Of a stretch of DNA of 64,000 nucleotides, positions 50,692 through 59,584 are shown one piece after another. The translations under genes and the position numbers were made by a program. The notes under the pieces were generated by a model. That model was not told where the DNA came from. It ran no database searches and was given only the letters and a program-made list of their open reading frames with translations. Numbering within the stretch: the first letter of the stretch is position 1; each line of letters begins with the position of its first letter. Source of the stretch: DATAEG01 sp963703085 (GTDB taxonomy: Bacteria; Actinomycetota; Actinomycetes; Mycobacteriales; Jatrophihabitantaceae); NCBI GenBank assembly GCA_963703085.1, contig OY969789.1:2356001-2420000 (forward strand), in the 5' to 3' direction.

Positions 50692-51470
50692 TCGAGATCA
50701 CCGCGGCGGACGATCCGCGGCTCGCCGACTTCCGCGATCTACAGGATGCGGACGTGCGCCCGGACCGTCGCGGCATCGTGATCGGTGAGGGCGTGTCCGT
50801 CGTGCAACGGTTGATCGCCTCGCCCTATCCGGTGCGCGCTGTGGTCGGCGTCGCTGCCAAGATGTCGCTGCTCGCCGCCGACCTTGCCGAGGCAGGGCTG
50901 GACGGGTACGTGATCGACAAGTGGATGCTCTCCGAGGTGGTCGGGTTCCGGGTGACCAGAGGCGTGCTCGCCTCCGCCGAGCGGCTGCCGCCGGCCGACC
51001 CAGAAGAGGTCCTGCACGACGTGCGGGGGGTCGTCGTCCTCGAGCAGCTGAACGACTTCGAGAACCTCGGCGCACTGTTCCGCAACGCGGCGGCCTTCGG
51101 TGTTGGCGCGGTGCTGCTGGATCCGAAATGCGCCGATCCGCTGTACCGGCGCAGCGTGCGCGTCTCGATGGGCCATGCGCTGCGGGTGCCGTTCGCGGTG
51201 ACCTCCGGGTCGACGGTCGACACGATCGGGCTGCTCCGGGCGCACGGGTTCGAGGTGCTGGCCTTGACGCCACGCGCCGATGCGGACCCGCTGCGCTCGG
51301 TGGCCGTGCCGGAGCGCTGGGCGGTCGTGCTCGGCGCCGAAGGCCCGGGGCTCGCCGATGCGACGCTGGCCGCTGCCGACCGGCTGGTGCGGATTCCCAT
51401 GGCCGGCGGGGTTGATTCGCTCAACGTCGCGACCGCCGGAGCCGTCGCCTTCGCGCATCTGACCGGGTGA
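50688..51470 (+). CDS. TrmH/SpoU-family RNA 2'-O-methyltransferase
   Basis: About 260 aa. N-terminal substrate-binding domain (DPRLADFRDLQDADVRPDRRGIVIGEG) and a SPOUT catalytic domain with the three motifs: NDFENLGALFRNAAAFG, VLGAEGPGL, and the C-terminal IPMAGGVDSLNVATAGAVAF knot. Methylates a ribose in rRNA or tRNA with SAM. The conserved N-terminus leaves no ATG, GTG or TTG in a suitable place: CTG at 50688, overlapping the DUF4389 stop as CTGA, is the best candidate. A GTG inside the domain would remove conserved residues. Rv0881-like by position. Confidence 0.85.
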   Translation: MIEITAADDPRLADFRDLQDADVRPDRRGIVIGEGVSVVQRLIASPYPVRAVVGVAAKMSLLAADLAEAGLDGYVIDKWMLSEVVGFRVTRGVLASAERLPPADPEEVLHDVRGVVVLEQLNDFENLGALFRNAAAFGVGAVLLDPKCADPLYRRSVRVSMGHALRVPFAVTSGSTVDTIGLLRAHGFEVLALTPRADADPLRSVAVPERWAVVLGAEGPGLADATLAAADRLVRIPMAGGVDSLNVATAGAVAFAHLTG

Positions 51471-51479
51471 TGAACTGCC

Positions 51480-54302
51480 TCAGCTCCACACGGTGCGTAA
51501 CTGGGTGACCACCGAGAAGGGGTCCTCGCCGCGGAACAGTTGCAGCACCGCAAAGCCCTCCGGTGAGTCCGCGGCAAGGTGCCGGGGCGGCCCCACCCAC
51601 CGTTCCCACGCGGCGAGGAAGCACTGCAACCGCCGGTTGTTCGAGGCGCACCACTGCGGCACCGCATGCCAGGCAACCGCGCCGGGAACGGGCAGCCCAA
51701 GCACGGCCCGGGCGGCCAGCGCCATGCGGCCACGACGGGTGGGAGGCCGGCGCAGCACTCGGCGGCCGACCAGGTGCCGCGGTTCGGCCAGCGGCGCCAT
51801 CAGCTCGTCCAGCGCGGTCGCGAAGCGCTGGGACTGCTCGAGCGGAACATCGGCCAACTCGCAGCGCAGCCAACCGTCCGGCGTTGCCGCCACGCGCACC
51901 GCATCCGCACCCCGGTCTGCCCCGCCCGCATCATGCATTGCATCCGCGACCGCCGCGGCCAGCTGCTCGACCGCGCTCGGGGCGGTGGCCATCGTCGCCG
52001 AACGCCGCGCCGCATCAACGGTGACCGCTGCTACGCCGAGCAGGGCCAGACCGGCCGCGGTACCCGCTCCGGCCGGTACGCCCGCCGTAGCGCCTATGCC
52101 GGCACTCGCCAGTGCGCCGGTGCCGATACCGGCGGCCACCCGAGTCAACCGCCCGGACCCGGCCCGGTCGGTCGGCAGCGCCGGTCGCAGCGCAGCGGGC
52201 GGGAGCGCCGTCGCCGCATCGCCGAGCGTGGTGCCGGAACGGATACGCACGGTCGCCACGTCCATCCCGGTGTACGGCTCGCCGATCCGCCACCCGGCGC
52301 GCGCCGTGCTCCGTCCACCGACCCGGGTGAGCGACCGCGCGGTGATGGTTTGCGCGTCGAGTTCGTCCGGCGCGGCGAACGGCGAGAGCAGCGGATCGCA
52401 GTGCGTCACTCCTGACTCGATGTCGCCCGCCGCGGTGAGCGAGAAGTACGCGTCGTGCTTGCGCACCAGCCGTTGGTAGTCAGCGTCGCCCCGGGGGTGG
52501 TCGGCCGTAACGCAGCAGATGGACCAGTTGTCGGCCAGCTTGTCCGGCTGGGTGGCATCCAGGCGCAGTGAGCGACCGCGCATCTGCGTAATGGCGGTCG
52601 GCGTTGTCGCCGTGGTCAGGTCGACGGTGACGTTGAGCTGTGGGCAGTCCCATCCCTCACCGAGCAAGGCCCGGGTGCCGACGAGCACCCGTGCCTCGCC
52701 GGCGATGAAGAATTGCGTCGCGATCGCCACCCAGATGCGTGGCGTCATCGCTGCTGGCCCGACGATGCGGCGCAGTGTCGGCGCATTCTCCAACGGTTCG
52801 ACGGTGACCACCTGGCCGGCCCGGCCGCAAAACTCGACGAGCTCGTCGGCCAGCCCGGCCGGGCAGGCAAAGGTCTTCCCGGTCACCAGCAACGGCCGCA
52901 ATGCGCCGCGGCCACGCACGTCGGCGGCGGCGATCGTGGCAAAAGCCAACCTTGCCGAGCCCGATTCGTCGTCGATCGGGGTGCCCTCCAGGCTGGCCGG
53001 CAGCTTGGACTGCAGCTGTTCGAAGTCGCACAGCACCAACGCACGCAGCGACTCACCGAGCGCGGCATCCTCGGCGTCGAGGACGTGCACAGCTGCAGCG
53101 ATCTTCGCCTCGGACAGCCCGCACAACCGGTCGACTGCGGAGACCGTCGTGCGCACTCCCTGCTTGGTCAGCCGGTAGCCAAGGCTCGGCAACACTCGTT
53201 TGATTGCGACGAGGGCTTGCTCGTCGGCCGGGTCAGTGCTGCGCTCCAGGTGGCCGAGACAGAAGTCGGAGAGGACGCTGACCCAGTCGTCGGCGTCGGG
53301 TGGGCTGCGGTGTTGCTCGCGCAGCCGGGCGCCCTCCGGCATCGGGATCAGCCCGGCGTGCGCGAAGCGCAGACCGGCCCTGGCCAACTGTGGCTCGGCC
53401 TGCTCGAAGGCGCCCCAGCTCGCCTGAACGCCGGACTCGGTGGCCCGCTGCACTACGCGGCGGTTCAGCCAGCCGGCCAGCGGAATCGTGCCGAGCTGTC
53501 GATCGACGAGCTGGACCTGCAGATCGGCGAAGCGGCTGCGTTCACTCGCCAGCCAGGTGTCCTCCTCCGGCGTCGGCGCGACCAGGTACACCAGCTCCTG
53601 ATAGGGCGCCAGCTCGGCTTCCTTCACCAGGGCCGGAGTGGCTACTTCGAAGTCGGTCGGACCGAACAGGTCGTCACGCAGTTGCGCCTGCCAGCCGCTG
53701 AGCAGCGACGCCGGCGTCGCGGTCAACCCGATCAGCGCCGTGTGCGGCCCGAGCGTGTCCACGATCGCGCGCAGCAAGGCGCCCCAGGTGGCCAGCAGGT
53801 GATGGCATTCATCGAGCACCAGGGTCCACGGCCCCAGCTCTGCCGCGCGCTCCACGACGTCGCGGCCGTTCGGGTGCATCAGTGCGAGCAGGGCCTCCCG
53901 GTCGCCCGTGCGCAGCACGGCATGGCGTTGCTCGGCGGTGGTGGACCCGTCGATGACGGCGATCGACTGGTACGTCAGCGCGGTGACTGTCGCGTCCAGG
54001 GTGCGGTCGGTGCCGCAACGCACGTTCCGCAGTCCTTCGGTCGAGCCGAACATTCCGTCCCAGGTGCTCGCCCATTGGCCTTGCACGGCGGTGTTCGGGG
54101 CGAGGACGAGGGTGCGGCGACCGAGCCTGCGCGCCGCCTCGAGACCGATCACCGTCTTGCCGGCGCCCGGCGGCAATACCAGGTAGGAGCGGGTATCGCC
54201 GGCCGCTCGGTCGGCGTCGAATGCGTCGAGGGCGAGTTGCTGATATCGGCGCCAGGTACCGGTGAAATGCCGACCGCCCAAATCGTTCCCGGGGGCGGTC
54301 AC
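51480..54302 (-). CDS. DEAD/DEAH-box SF2 helicase with hydrophobic C-terminal hairpin
   Basis: About 940 aa. Restriction-type SF2 helicase core: Walker A LPPGAGKTVIG near residue 45, DECH box (VLDECHHLL), LTATPA, and motif VI QMRGRSLRL near residue 580. The region between them is long. Residues about 720-762 (GRLTRVAAGIGTGALASAG ... ALLGVAAVTV) are Gly/Ala-rich and hydrophobic, resembling two membrane or glycine-zipper helices, which is odd for a helicase. The C-terminal 130 residues contain paired Trp motifs (AAWERWVGPPRH). No nuclease or methylase neighbour, so a defence role is unproven. GTG start at 54302. Confidence 0.8.
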   Translation of the reverse strand: MTAPGNDLGGRHFTGTWRRYQQLALDAFDADRAAGDTRSYLVLPPGAGKTVIGLEAARRLGRRTLVLAPNTAVQGQWASTWDGMFGSTEGLRNVRCGTDRTLDATVTALTYQSIAVIDGSTTAEQRHAVLRTGDREALLALMHPNGRDVVERAAELGPWTLVLDECHHLLATWGALLRAIVDTLGPHTALIGLTATPASLLSGWQAQLRDDLFGPTDFEVATPALVKEAELAPYQELVYLVAPTPEEDTWLASERSRFADLQVQLVDRQLGTIPLAGWLNRRVVQRATESGVQASWGAFEQAEPQLARAGLRFAHAGLIPMPEGARLREQHRSPPDADDWVSVLSDFCLGHLERSTDPADEQALVAIKRVLPSLGYRLTKQGVRTTVSAVDRLCGLSEAKIAAAVHVLDAEDAALGESLRALVLCDFEQLQSKLPASLEGTPIDDESGSARLAFATIAAADVRGRGALRPLLVTGKTFACPAGLADELVEFCGRAGQVVTVEPLENAPTLRRIVGPAAMTPRIWVAIATQFFIAGEARVLVGTRALLGEGWDCPQLNVTVDLTTATTPTAITQMRGRSLRLDATQPDKLADNWSICCVTADHPRGDADYQRLVRKHDAYFSLTAAGDIESGVTHCDPLLSPFAAPDELDAQTITARSLTRVGGRSTARAGWRIGEPYTGMDVATVRIRSGTTLGDAATALPPAALRPALPTDRAGSGRLTRVAAGIGTGALASAGIGATAGVPAGAGTAAGLALLGVAAVTVDAARRSATMATAPSAVEQLAAAVADAMHDAGGADRGADAVRVAATPDGWLRCELADVPLEQSQRFATALDELMAPLAEPRHLVGRRVLRRPPTRRGRMALAARAVLGLPVPGAVAWHAVPQWCASNNRRLQCFLAAWERWVGPPRHLAADSPEGFAVLQLFRGEDPFSVVTQLRTVWS

Positions 54303-54337
54303 AACCCGCAGTCTGGCATGGCCGGGTCGAGCCGCTC

Positions 54338-55561
54338 CTAAGACCCGAGCAGTGGGTTTCGACGGTGCGCCAGGAAGGCGCGTTCGGGCTCGTTCTCGGT
54401 CCGCGCGATGGCCGCCTCGTAGGCCTGCACGGCTTCGTCCGTACGACCGAGCCGGCGCAGCAGGTCGGCGCGGGTCGCATGCAGGAGGTAGTAGTCGTTC
54501 AGATCGAGGGCGTCGACGAGAGCGAGCGAGGCGGCCGGACCGTCCAGTTCGGCGATCGCGATCGCACGGTTCAACGCCACCACCTGCGTCGGTGCGACGC
54601 GGAGTAGCTGGTCGTAGAGCTCCACGATCTGAGCCCAGTCGGTTGCCGCCGCGCTGCGGGCATCGCTGTGCACGGCGTTGATCGCGGCCTGGAGCTGATA
54701 GGGGCCGGGCTGGTTGCGGCGCAGGCAGCGCCGGACCAACGCTTGACCCTCTGCGATCAGCTCACGGTCCCACAAGCTGCGGTCCTGCTCGGCGAGCAAC
54801 ACCATGCCACCGTCCGGGCCGGTGCGTGCCGCGCGGCGCGACTCGATGAGCAGCATGAGTCCGAGCAGTCCGATCGCCTCGGGTTCGTCGGGCATCAGCT
54901 GGGTAATGAGGCGGCCGAGTCGGATCGCCTCGGCGCACAGCTCGTCGCGGACCAACCGCTGCCCGGCGCTGGCGGTATAGCCCTCGTTGAAGATGAGGTA
55001 GACGACCGCCAGTACCGCCCGCAGCCGCTCGGGCAGGTCTGCCTCGAACGGCACCCGGTACGGGATGCCGGCGTCGCGGATCTTGGCCTTGGCCCGGACG
55101 ATTCGCTGCGCCATCGTCGCCTCGGGCACCAGGAACGCATGCGCGATCTCCGGCGTGCTGAGCCCACCGAGCAGCCGCAGTGTCAACGCCACCTGGGCGC
55201 CGGTTGCCAGCGCGGGATGGCAACAGGTGAAGATGAGCCGCAGCCGGTCATCGCGCACTGCGCCCTCCTCGACAGGTTCGTCCTGCGCATGCAGAAGAGC
55301 GGCCTGGGTCTGCCTGTCGGCCCGGCTGCTCTCCCGACGCAGCCGATCGATACCGCGATTGCGAGCCGTCGTGATGATCCAGCCGGCCGGGCTCGGCGGC
55401 AGGCCGTCGACCGGCCACCGCTGCACCGCCGCGGTGAACGCGTCCTGAACTGCGTCTTCGGCGATATCGATATCTCCGAAGACGCGGACCAGGACTGCGA
55501 CCGCACGGCCATGTTCGGCCCGGAAGATTCGACCTATCTCCGCCGTGGATGCCCCAGTCAC
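54338..55561 (-). CDS. ECF42-type RNA polymerase sigma factor
   Basis: About 407 aa, far longer than a simple ECF factor. Regions sigma2 (FGDIDIAEDAVQDAFTAAVQRW) and sigma4 (LSTPEIAHAFLVPEATMAQRIVRAKAKI) are followed by a long tail with the block VVYLIFNEGYTA and TPR-like helices, the standard ECF42 plan. These factors lack a classical anti-sigma factor; the tail is thought to control activity. The upstream gene encodes a DGPF/YCII protein 8 bp away, the known partner type. An ATG start at 55561. Confidence 0.9.
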   Translation of the reverse strand: MTGASTAEIGRIFRAEHGRAVAVLVRVFGDIDIAEDAVQDAFTAAVQRWPVDGLPPSPAGWIITTARNRGIDRLRRESSRADRQTQAALLHAQDEPVEEGAVRDDRLRLIFTCCHPALATGAQVALTLRLLGGLSTPEIAHAFLVPEATMAQRIVRAKAKIRDAGIPYRVPFEADLPERLRAVLAVVYLIFNEGYTASAGQRLVRDELCAEAIRLGRLITQLMPDEPEAIGLLGLMLLIESRRAARTGPDGGMVLLAEQDRSLWDRELIAEGQALVRRCLRRNQPGPYQLQAAINAVHSDARSAAATDWAQIVELYDQLLRVAPTQVVALNRAIAIAELDGPAASLALVDALDLNDYYLLHATRADLLRRLGRTDEAVQAYEAAIARTENEPERAFLAHRRNPLLGS

Positions 55562-55569
55562 GGAACGGT

Positions 55570-55923
55570 TCAGGAGTCGACCTCGGTCTGGAACGGCCGC
55601 ACCTCGATCGGCAGGCCGGTGATCGACACGTACTTCTTGGCGATGGCCAGCGCCGCATCGAGATCCGTTGCCTTGATGATGGTGACGCCGCCGAGGTATT
55701 CCTTGCCCTCCGCGAACGGCCCGTCCGTGGCCAGCACATCTCCTGCGCCGGGGCGCAGCACGGTCGTCGCGCTCGTGTCGTGCAGACCGTCGCCGAACAC
55801 CCAGTTGCCGTTCTGCTCCAGCTCGGTGCGCAGCGTGGCGAGCTGGGCCATCACGTTCGCGAGGAAGTCGGGGTCGGCAACGCCGCCCTCAGGCTGGTAC
55901 ATGGCGAGCAGGTACTGCTTCAT
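55570..55923 (-). CDS. DGPF/YCII-domain protein, partner of the ECF42 sigma factor
   Basis: About 117 aa. Contains the naming motif DGPFAEGKEYLGG near residue 68 and a ferredoxin-like YCII fold (MKQYLLAMYQPEG start). GAGGAG lies 6 nt before ATG 55923, which fixes the start. It ends 8 bp before the sigma-factor gene, so the two are an operon. DGPF proteins accompany ECF42 factors widely; their biochemical action is not settled. Confidence 0.88.
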   Translation of the reverse strand: MKQYLLAMYQPEGGVADPDFLANVMAQLATLRTELEQNGNWVFGDGLHDTSATTVLRPGAGDVLATDGPFAEGKEYLGGVTIIKATDLDAALAIAKKYVSITGLPIEVRPFQTEVDS

Positions 55924-56015
55924 GGTCGTCTCCTCGGAGTCGCCGCCGGCGGGCTGCCAGCGTCTCACCCTCTACACGAACGGGCCTCGGCGGAATCGAC
56001 AGCCCGTGGTGGGTG

Positions 56016-56180
56016 TTGTCGGGTGCGGTTCTCGCGTGGTTCGGTTTACTGCGGCAGCGAGGGGATGCGTGGCGGTTGCTTGCGCAGTCGGGCTGATGTT
56101 CCAGCTCGGTTGCGTTTACTGCGGCAGCGATGGATGCGTGGGTTTCTGGGTTGCGTTGTCGGGCGCGGTTCTCGCTCGGG
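56016..56180 (+). repeat. Direct repeats in the gap before the DUF222 gene
   Basis: The 380-bp gap 55924-56304 holds no convincing gene. GTTTACTGCGGCAGCGA occurs at 56044-56060 and again at 56114-56130, 70 bp apart, each followed by GGATGCGTGG. A second pair, TTGTCGGGTGCGGTTCTCG at 56016 and TTGTCGGGCGCGGTTCTCG at 56157, flanks them. The order is B-A-A-B, all in the same direction. It looks like a duplicated and partly decayed unit. Confidence 0.6.
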
Positions 56181-56217
56181 TCCTGGCGAGTTGGCTTTCG
56201 TGCCTCCTCGGGTGGCG

Positions 56218-56242
56218 TTTCGCCTTATCCGATAAGGCGAAA
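56218..56242. promoter_or_regulatory. 25-bp perfect palindrome before the DUF222 gene
   Basis: TTTCGCCTTATC (56218-56229) and GATAAGGCGAAA (56231-56242) pair perfectly around a single C. The tight centre suits a protein-binding operator better than a hairpin. It lies about 50 bp upstream of a possible -10 TAGAAT (56293-56298). Confidence 0.5.
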
Positions 56243-56304
56243 GTCTTCGAAACTGGGTCTGTGGATAGCCCGAAATTGTCGGTGCCTCGACCTAGAATTG
56301 GGTC

Positions 56305-57672
56305 ATGAACAACGGGGAGCGCGGCGGTAGCGAGGGGTATGTGCCGTCGCCGGTGGATGTGCTGACCCTGCCCGACGACTCCGTCGCCGCACTGGCTGAC
56401 TTGGCGCCGACCCCGGACTCGATGCACGCGTCCCAGTTCGCGAAGCTCTCGAGTCTGTCGGATATCGGTCGGGTGGATCTGCTGGTGGTGCTGCGTCGGC
56501 AGGCCGGTTGCGAGGCGGCGCGGCAGATCGAGCTGCTGGCGGCAATCTCCCGGGACGATCCGAGCAACGAGAAGTGGTCGGTCCAGGAGATCGCCGCGGT
56601 CCTGCGCATCGCCCCGGCCACCGCTGCCACCCAGGTGCACCGCGCCCAGATCCTGACCACCACCCTGCGGGCCACGTTGGCGGCGTTGCGGGCCGGGCAG
56701 ATCACGGCACGGCACGCAGAGCTGCTCGCGTCGGCCGTGATGGGCCTCGACGCGGACGTGGCCCGCGCGGTCGAGGAGCGGGTGCTGGAGCGGGGTGGGG
56801 AGCAGACGGTCAGCCAGTTCCGCTCCTCGGTGGCGCGGGCGGTGCTTGCGTTGGATCCGGCCGGGGAGCAGGAGCGGCATGCTGACGCGGTGGAGCAGCG
56901 GCGGGTGGTGCTCACCCCCGATCTGCATGGCATGGCCCAGCTGTGGGCTTACTTGCCCGCAGATGGGGCCGCCACGGTGATGACTGCGATCGACGCGATC
57001 GCCTGCGAGACCATCTTCGGCAACGGCGGCGATACCCGGAGCGCGGATCAGCGTCGGGCGGATGCGTTGGTCACCCTGGCCGACACCGCGCTAGCTGACC
57101 CCGCGTTGACGCGTCGGCATGGGGCGCGGCCGGCGGTGCAGCTCACCGTCGCCGCATCAACTTTGCTTGGCCTGGATGAGCAGCCGGGTGAGTTGGCCGG
57201 GTACGGCCCGATCCCCGCCGCGATGGCCCGGCGCATCGCGAAAGATGAGACCGGCAGCTGGCGGCGGTTGCTCACCGACGACTCGGGTCGGCTGTTGGAC
57301 TACGGCAGTAGGACGTATCGGCCGCCGGCCCGGTTGGCGGCGTTCATCATCGCGCGTGATCAGACCTGCACGTTCGCTTCCTGCACCCGCCCCGCCGTCG
57401 CCTGCGACCTCGACCACCTCACCGCAGCCAAGAACGGCGGGCCCACGTGTGAGGGGAATCTGCATCCGCTGTGCCGGCGGCATCACCGCTGCAAACACAT
57501 CGCGCACTGGCAACCGCAGCGCCACCCGGACGGATCGACGATCTGGACCAGCCCCACCGGCCACACCTACCGCACCCAACCACCACCCTTACCGACCACC
57601 GTCGAGCCGGAGCCGACCGAGCCTGCCGGTCCGGCCGAGTCGACCGCTGACCCCGACCCGCCCCCCTTCTGA
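56305..57672 (+). CDS. DUF222 HNH endonuclease-like protein (13E12-type)
   Basis: About 455 aa. N-terminal DUF222 (helical, about residues 40-310: RVDLLVVLRRQAGCEAARQIELL; LPADGAATVMTAIDAIA) and a C-terminal HNH domain: CTFASCTRPAVACDLDHL, then N-H pair GNLHPLCRRHHRCKH near residue 390. The Cys pairs fit zinc binding. These are multi-copy genes in Actinobacteria, known in mycobacteria as 13E12 repeat proteins, and associated with repeated DNA. Pro-rich tail. TAGAAT ends 6 nt before the ATG, so probably leaderless. Upstream repeats and a palindrome mark the insertion. Confidence 0.88.
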   Translation: MNNGERGGSEGYVPSPVDVLTLPDDSVAALADLAPTPDSMHASQFAKLSSLSDIGRVDLLVVLRRQAGCEAARQIELLAAISRDDPSNEKWSVQEIAAVLRIAPATAATQVHRAQILTTTLRATLAALRAGQITARHAELLASAVMGLDADVARAVEERVLERGGEQTVSQFRSSVARAVLALDPAGEQERHADAVEQRRVVLTPDLHGMAQLWAYLPADGAATVMTAIDAIACETIFGNGGDTRSADQRRADALVTLADTALADPALTRRHGARPAVQLTVAASTLLGLDEQPGELAGYGPIPAAMARRIAKDETGSWRRLLTDDSGRLLDYGSRTYRPPARLAAFIIARDQTCTFASCTRPAVACDLDHLTAAKNGGPTCEGNLHPLCRRHHRCKHIAHWQPQRHPDGSTIWTSPTGHTYRTQPPPLPTTVEPEPTEPAGPAESTADPDPPPF

Positions 57673-57700
57673 CTCAGTGCGGCGCGGAGGCTGGACCCGG

Positions 57701-59584
57701 TCAGACGAGCGAGTCGCGCCAGGATTCGTGTAGCGCCGCGAACCGGCCGCCGGCCGAGCCGATGAGCTCTTCCGGTGAGCCGTCCTCGACTACGTGACCG
57801 GCCTCCAGAACCAGCACCCGATCGGCGATCTCGACAGTGGACAGCCGGTGGGCAATGATCAGCGCGGTACGGTCGCGTAGCACGGTGCGCAGCGCGAGCT
57901 GGACCGTGCGCTCGGTGGGTACGTCCAGCGATGAGGTGGCTTCGTCCAGGATCAGGACTGCCGGGTCGGCCAGGAAGGCGCGCGCAAAGGCGACGAGCTG
58001 GCGTTGACCAGCTGACAGCCGGCCGCCGCGCTTGCGCACATCGGTGTCGTAACCCTCCGGCAGAGCGGCAATGAACTCGTGCGCGCCCACCGCGCGGGCT
58101 GCGTCCTCGATCTGCTCGCGGGTCGCATCCGGTCGGCCGAAGCCGATGTTGTCAGCCACCGACCCGGAGAACAGGAAGCCCTCTTGCGTCACCATCACTA
58201 CTGCGCGCCGGAGGTCGGTTTCGGCCAGGTCGCGCAGGTCGATGCCGTCCAGACTGACTGCGCCGAGCGTCGGGTCGTAGAAGCGCGAGATGAGTTTGGC
58301 GATCGTGGTCTTGCCGGCACCGGTGGCGCCGACGAGCGCGACGGTCTGCCCGGCCGGCAACGCCAGATCCATCTCGTGCAGCACCGGCCGGCCGCCTTCG
58401 CTGGGCGGCACGTAGCTGAACTCGACCCCGGTCAGCCGTACCGCGCCGCCTACGGGTGACGGCAAGGCGACGGGGTGCTCCGGCTCGGGTACCGAAGGCT
58501 TCTGCGCCATGACTGCGGCGATCTTCTCCAGCGCGGCCGTTGCCGACTGCATCGAGTTGAAGAAGATTGCAACGTCCTGCATCGGACCGTAGAACTGGTT
58601 CAGGTAGAGCAGGAAGGCAGTGAGGACGCCCAGGTCCAGCCCGCCGTGCGCGACCCGGATGCCGCCGACCACGAGGACGCTCACGGTGGCCACGTTGCCG
58701 ATCAGCGTGACGCCGGGGATGAAGACGGCATGCAGTTTGAAGGCCTTGGCATTGGCCTTGCGGTAGTCGTCGTTGAGCTCGCCGAAGATCTGCTCGTTGC
58801 GCTTCTCGCGGCGGAACACCTGCACGGCCCGGATGCCGTTCATGGTTTCGACGAACTGCACGATCAACGTGGCAATGGCTTCCCGGGTACGCCGGAACGC
58901 CTTGGCCGACCGGGTGATGAACCAGCTGTACAGGAACCAGAGCGGAATGAACGAGGCGAGGGCGATCGCGGCCAGCGGCAGATCGAGCAGCAGGAGGATG
59001 ACCGAGATCGTCACGATGTTCAGCACCGCGGTGACCAGGCCGTCCATGGCCGATTGCAGCAACTCGTTCAACGTGTCGACGTCGGAGGTGAGCCGGGAGA
59101 TGACGCGGCCCGAGGTGAACTTCTCGTGGAAGGACACCGACAGCGCCTGGACGTGATCGAACAGCCGGCGACGCAGGTCGAACAGCACCTGTTGGCCGAT
59201 CCGGCCGGCTCGCATCAGGAAGATCCGGTTCAGCGCGCCGGTGGCCAGCGCGCTGACGACCAGCAGACCGGCGATCCATTGGATGGTCGTGTAGTCGCCG
59301 TGGATCGCGTCGGGCATGCCGTGGTCGATGGCCAGCCCGACCAGGAACGGCCCGGCCATCGTGGTCAGGTTCTGGCCCAGGACGATCAGCACGATCGCCC
59401 AGACGCCGCGCCGGTGCGGCCGCAACAGCGAACCGAGCAGCGCTCGCCCGTCGCGGCGCAGTTTCGGGACCGAACCGGCCGTGCTCAGTTCGTTGGCCGC
59501 GTCTTCCTGCTCCTTGGCGGCGTCGGCCAGCCGTCCGCGCCAACTCTCCGCGGACTCATCGACGCCCTGCTGGATGTCGGTCAC
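57701..59584 (-). CDS. ABC exporter half-transporter, catalytically complete ATPase
   Basis: About 627 aa. Six membrane helices followed by an ATPase domain: Walker A GATGAGKTT near residue 425, Q-loop VTQEGFLFSGSV, signature LSAGQRQL, Walker B VLILDEATSSLD with the catalytic Glu, and H-loop AHRLST. The signature has Ala in place of the second Gly. Starts at GTG 59584, overlapping the upstream half-transporter by GTGA. The two form a heterodimeric exporter like mycobacterial Rv1272c-Rv1273c or BmrCD, substrate unknown (lipid, drug or peptide). Confidence 0.9.
   Translation of the reverse strand: MTDIQQGVDESAESWRGRLADAAKEQEDAANELSTAGSVPKLRRDGRALLGSLLRPHRRGVWAIVLIVLGQNLTTMAGPFLVGLAIDHGMPDAIHGDYTTIQWIAGLLVVSALATGALNRIFLMRAGRIGQQVLFDLRRRLFDHVQALSVSFHEKFTSGRVISRLTSDVDTLNELLQSAMDGLVTAVLNIVTISVILLLLDLPLAAIALASFIPLWFLYSWFITRSAKAFRRTREAIATLIVQFVETMNGIRAVQVFRREKRNEQIFGELNDDYRKANAKAFKLHAVFIPGVTLIGNVATVSVLVVGGIRVAHGGLDLGVLTAFLLYLNQFYGPMQDVAIFFNSMQSATAALEKIAAVMAQKPSVPEPEHPVALPSPVGGAVRLTGVEFSYVPPSEGGRPVLHEMDLALPAGQTVALVGATGAGKTTIAKLISRFYDPTLGAVSLDGIDLRDLAETDLRRAVVMVTQEGFLFSGSVADNIGFGRPDATREQIEDAARAVGAHEFIAALPEGYDTDVRKRGGRLSAGQRQLVAFARAFLADPAVLILDEATSSLDVPTERTVQLALRTVLRDRTALIIAHRLSTVEIADRVLVLEAGHVVEDGSPEELIGSAGGRFAALHESWRDSLV

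Noticed and set aside
56016..56180. CRISPR-like direct repeats
   Set aside because: Only two copies of each unit, unequal spacing, no array and no cas genes.
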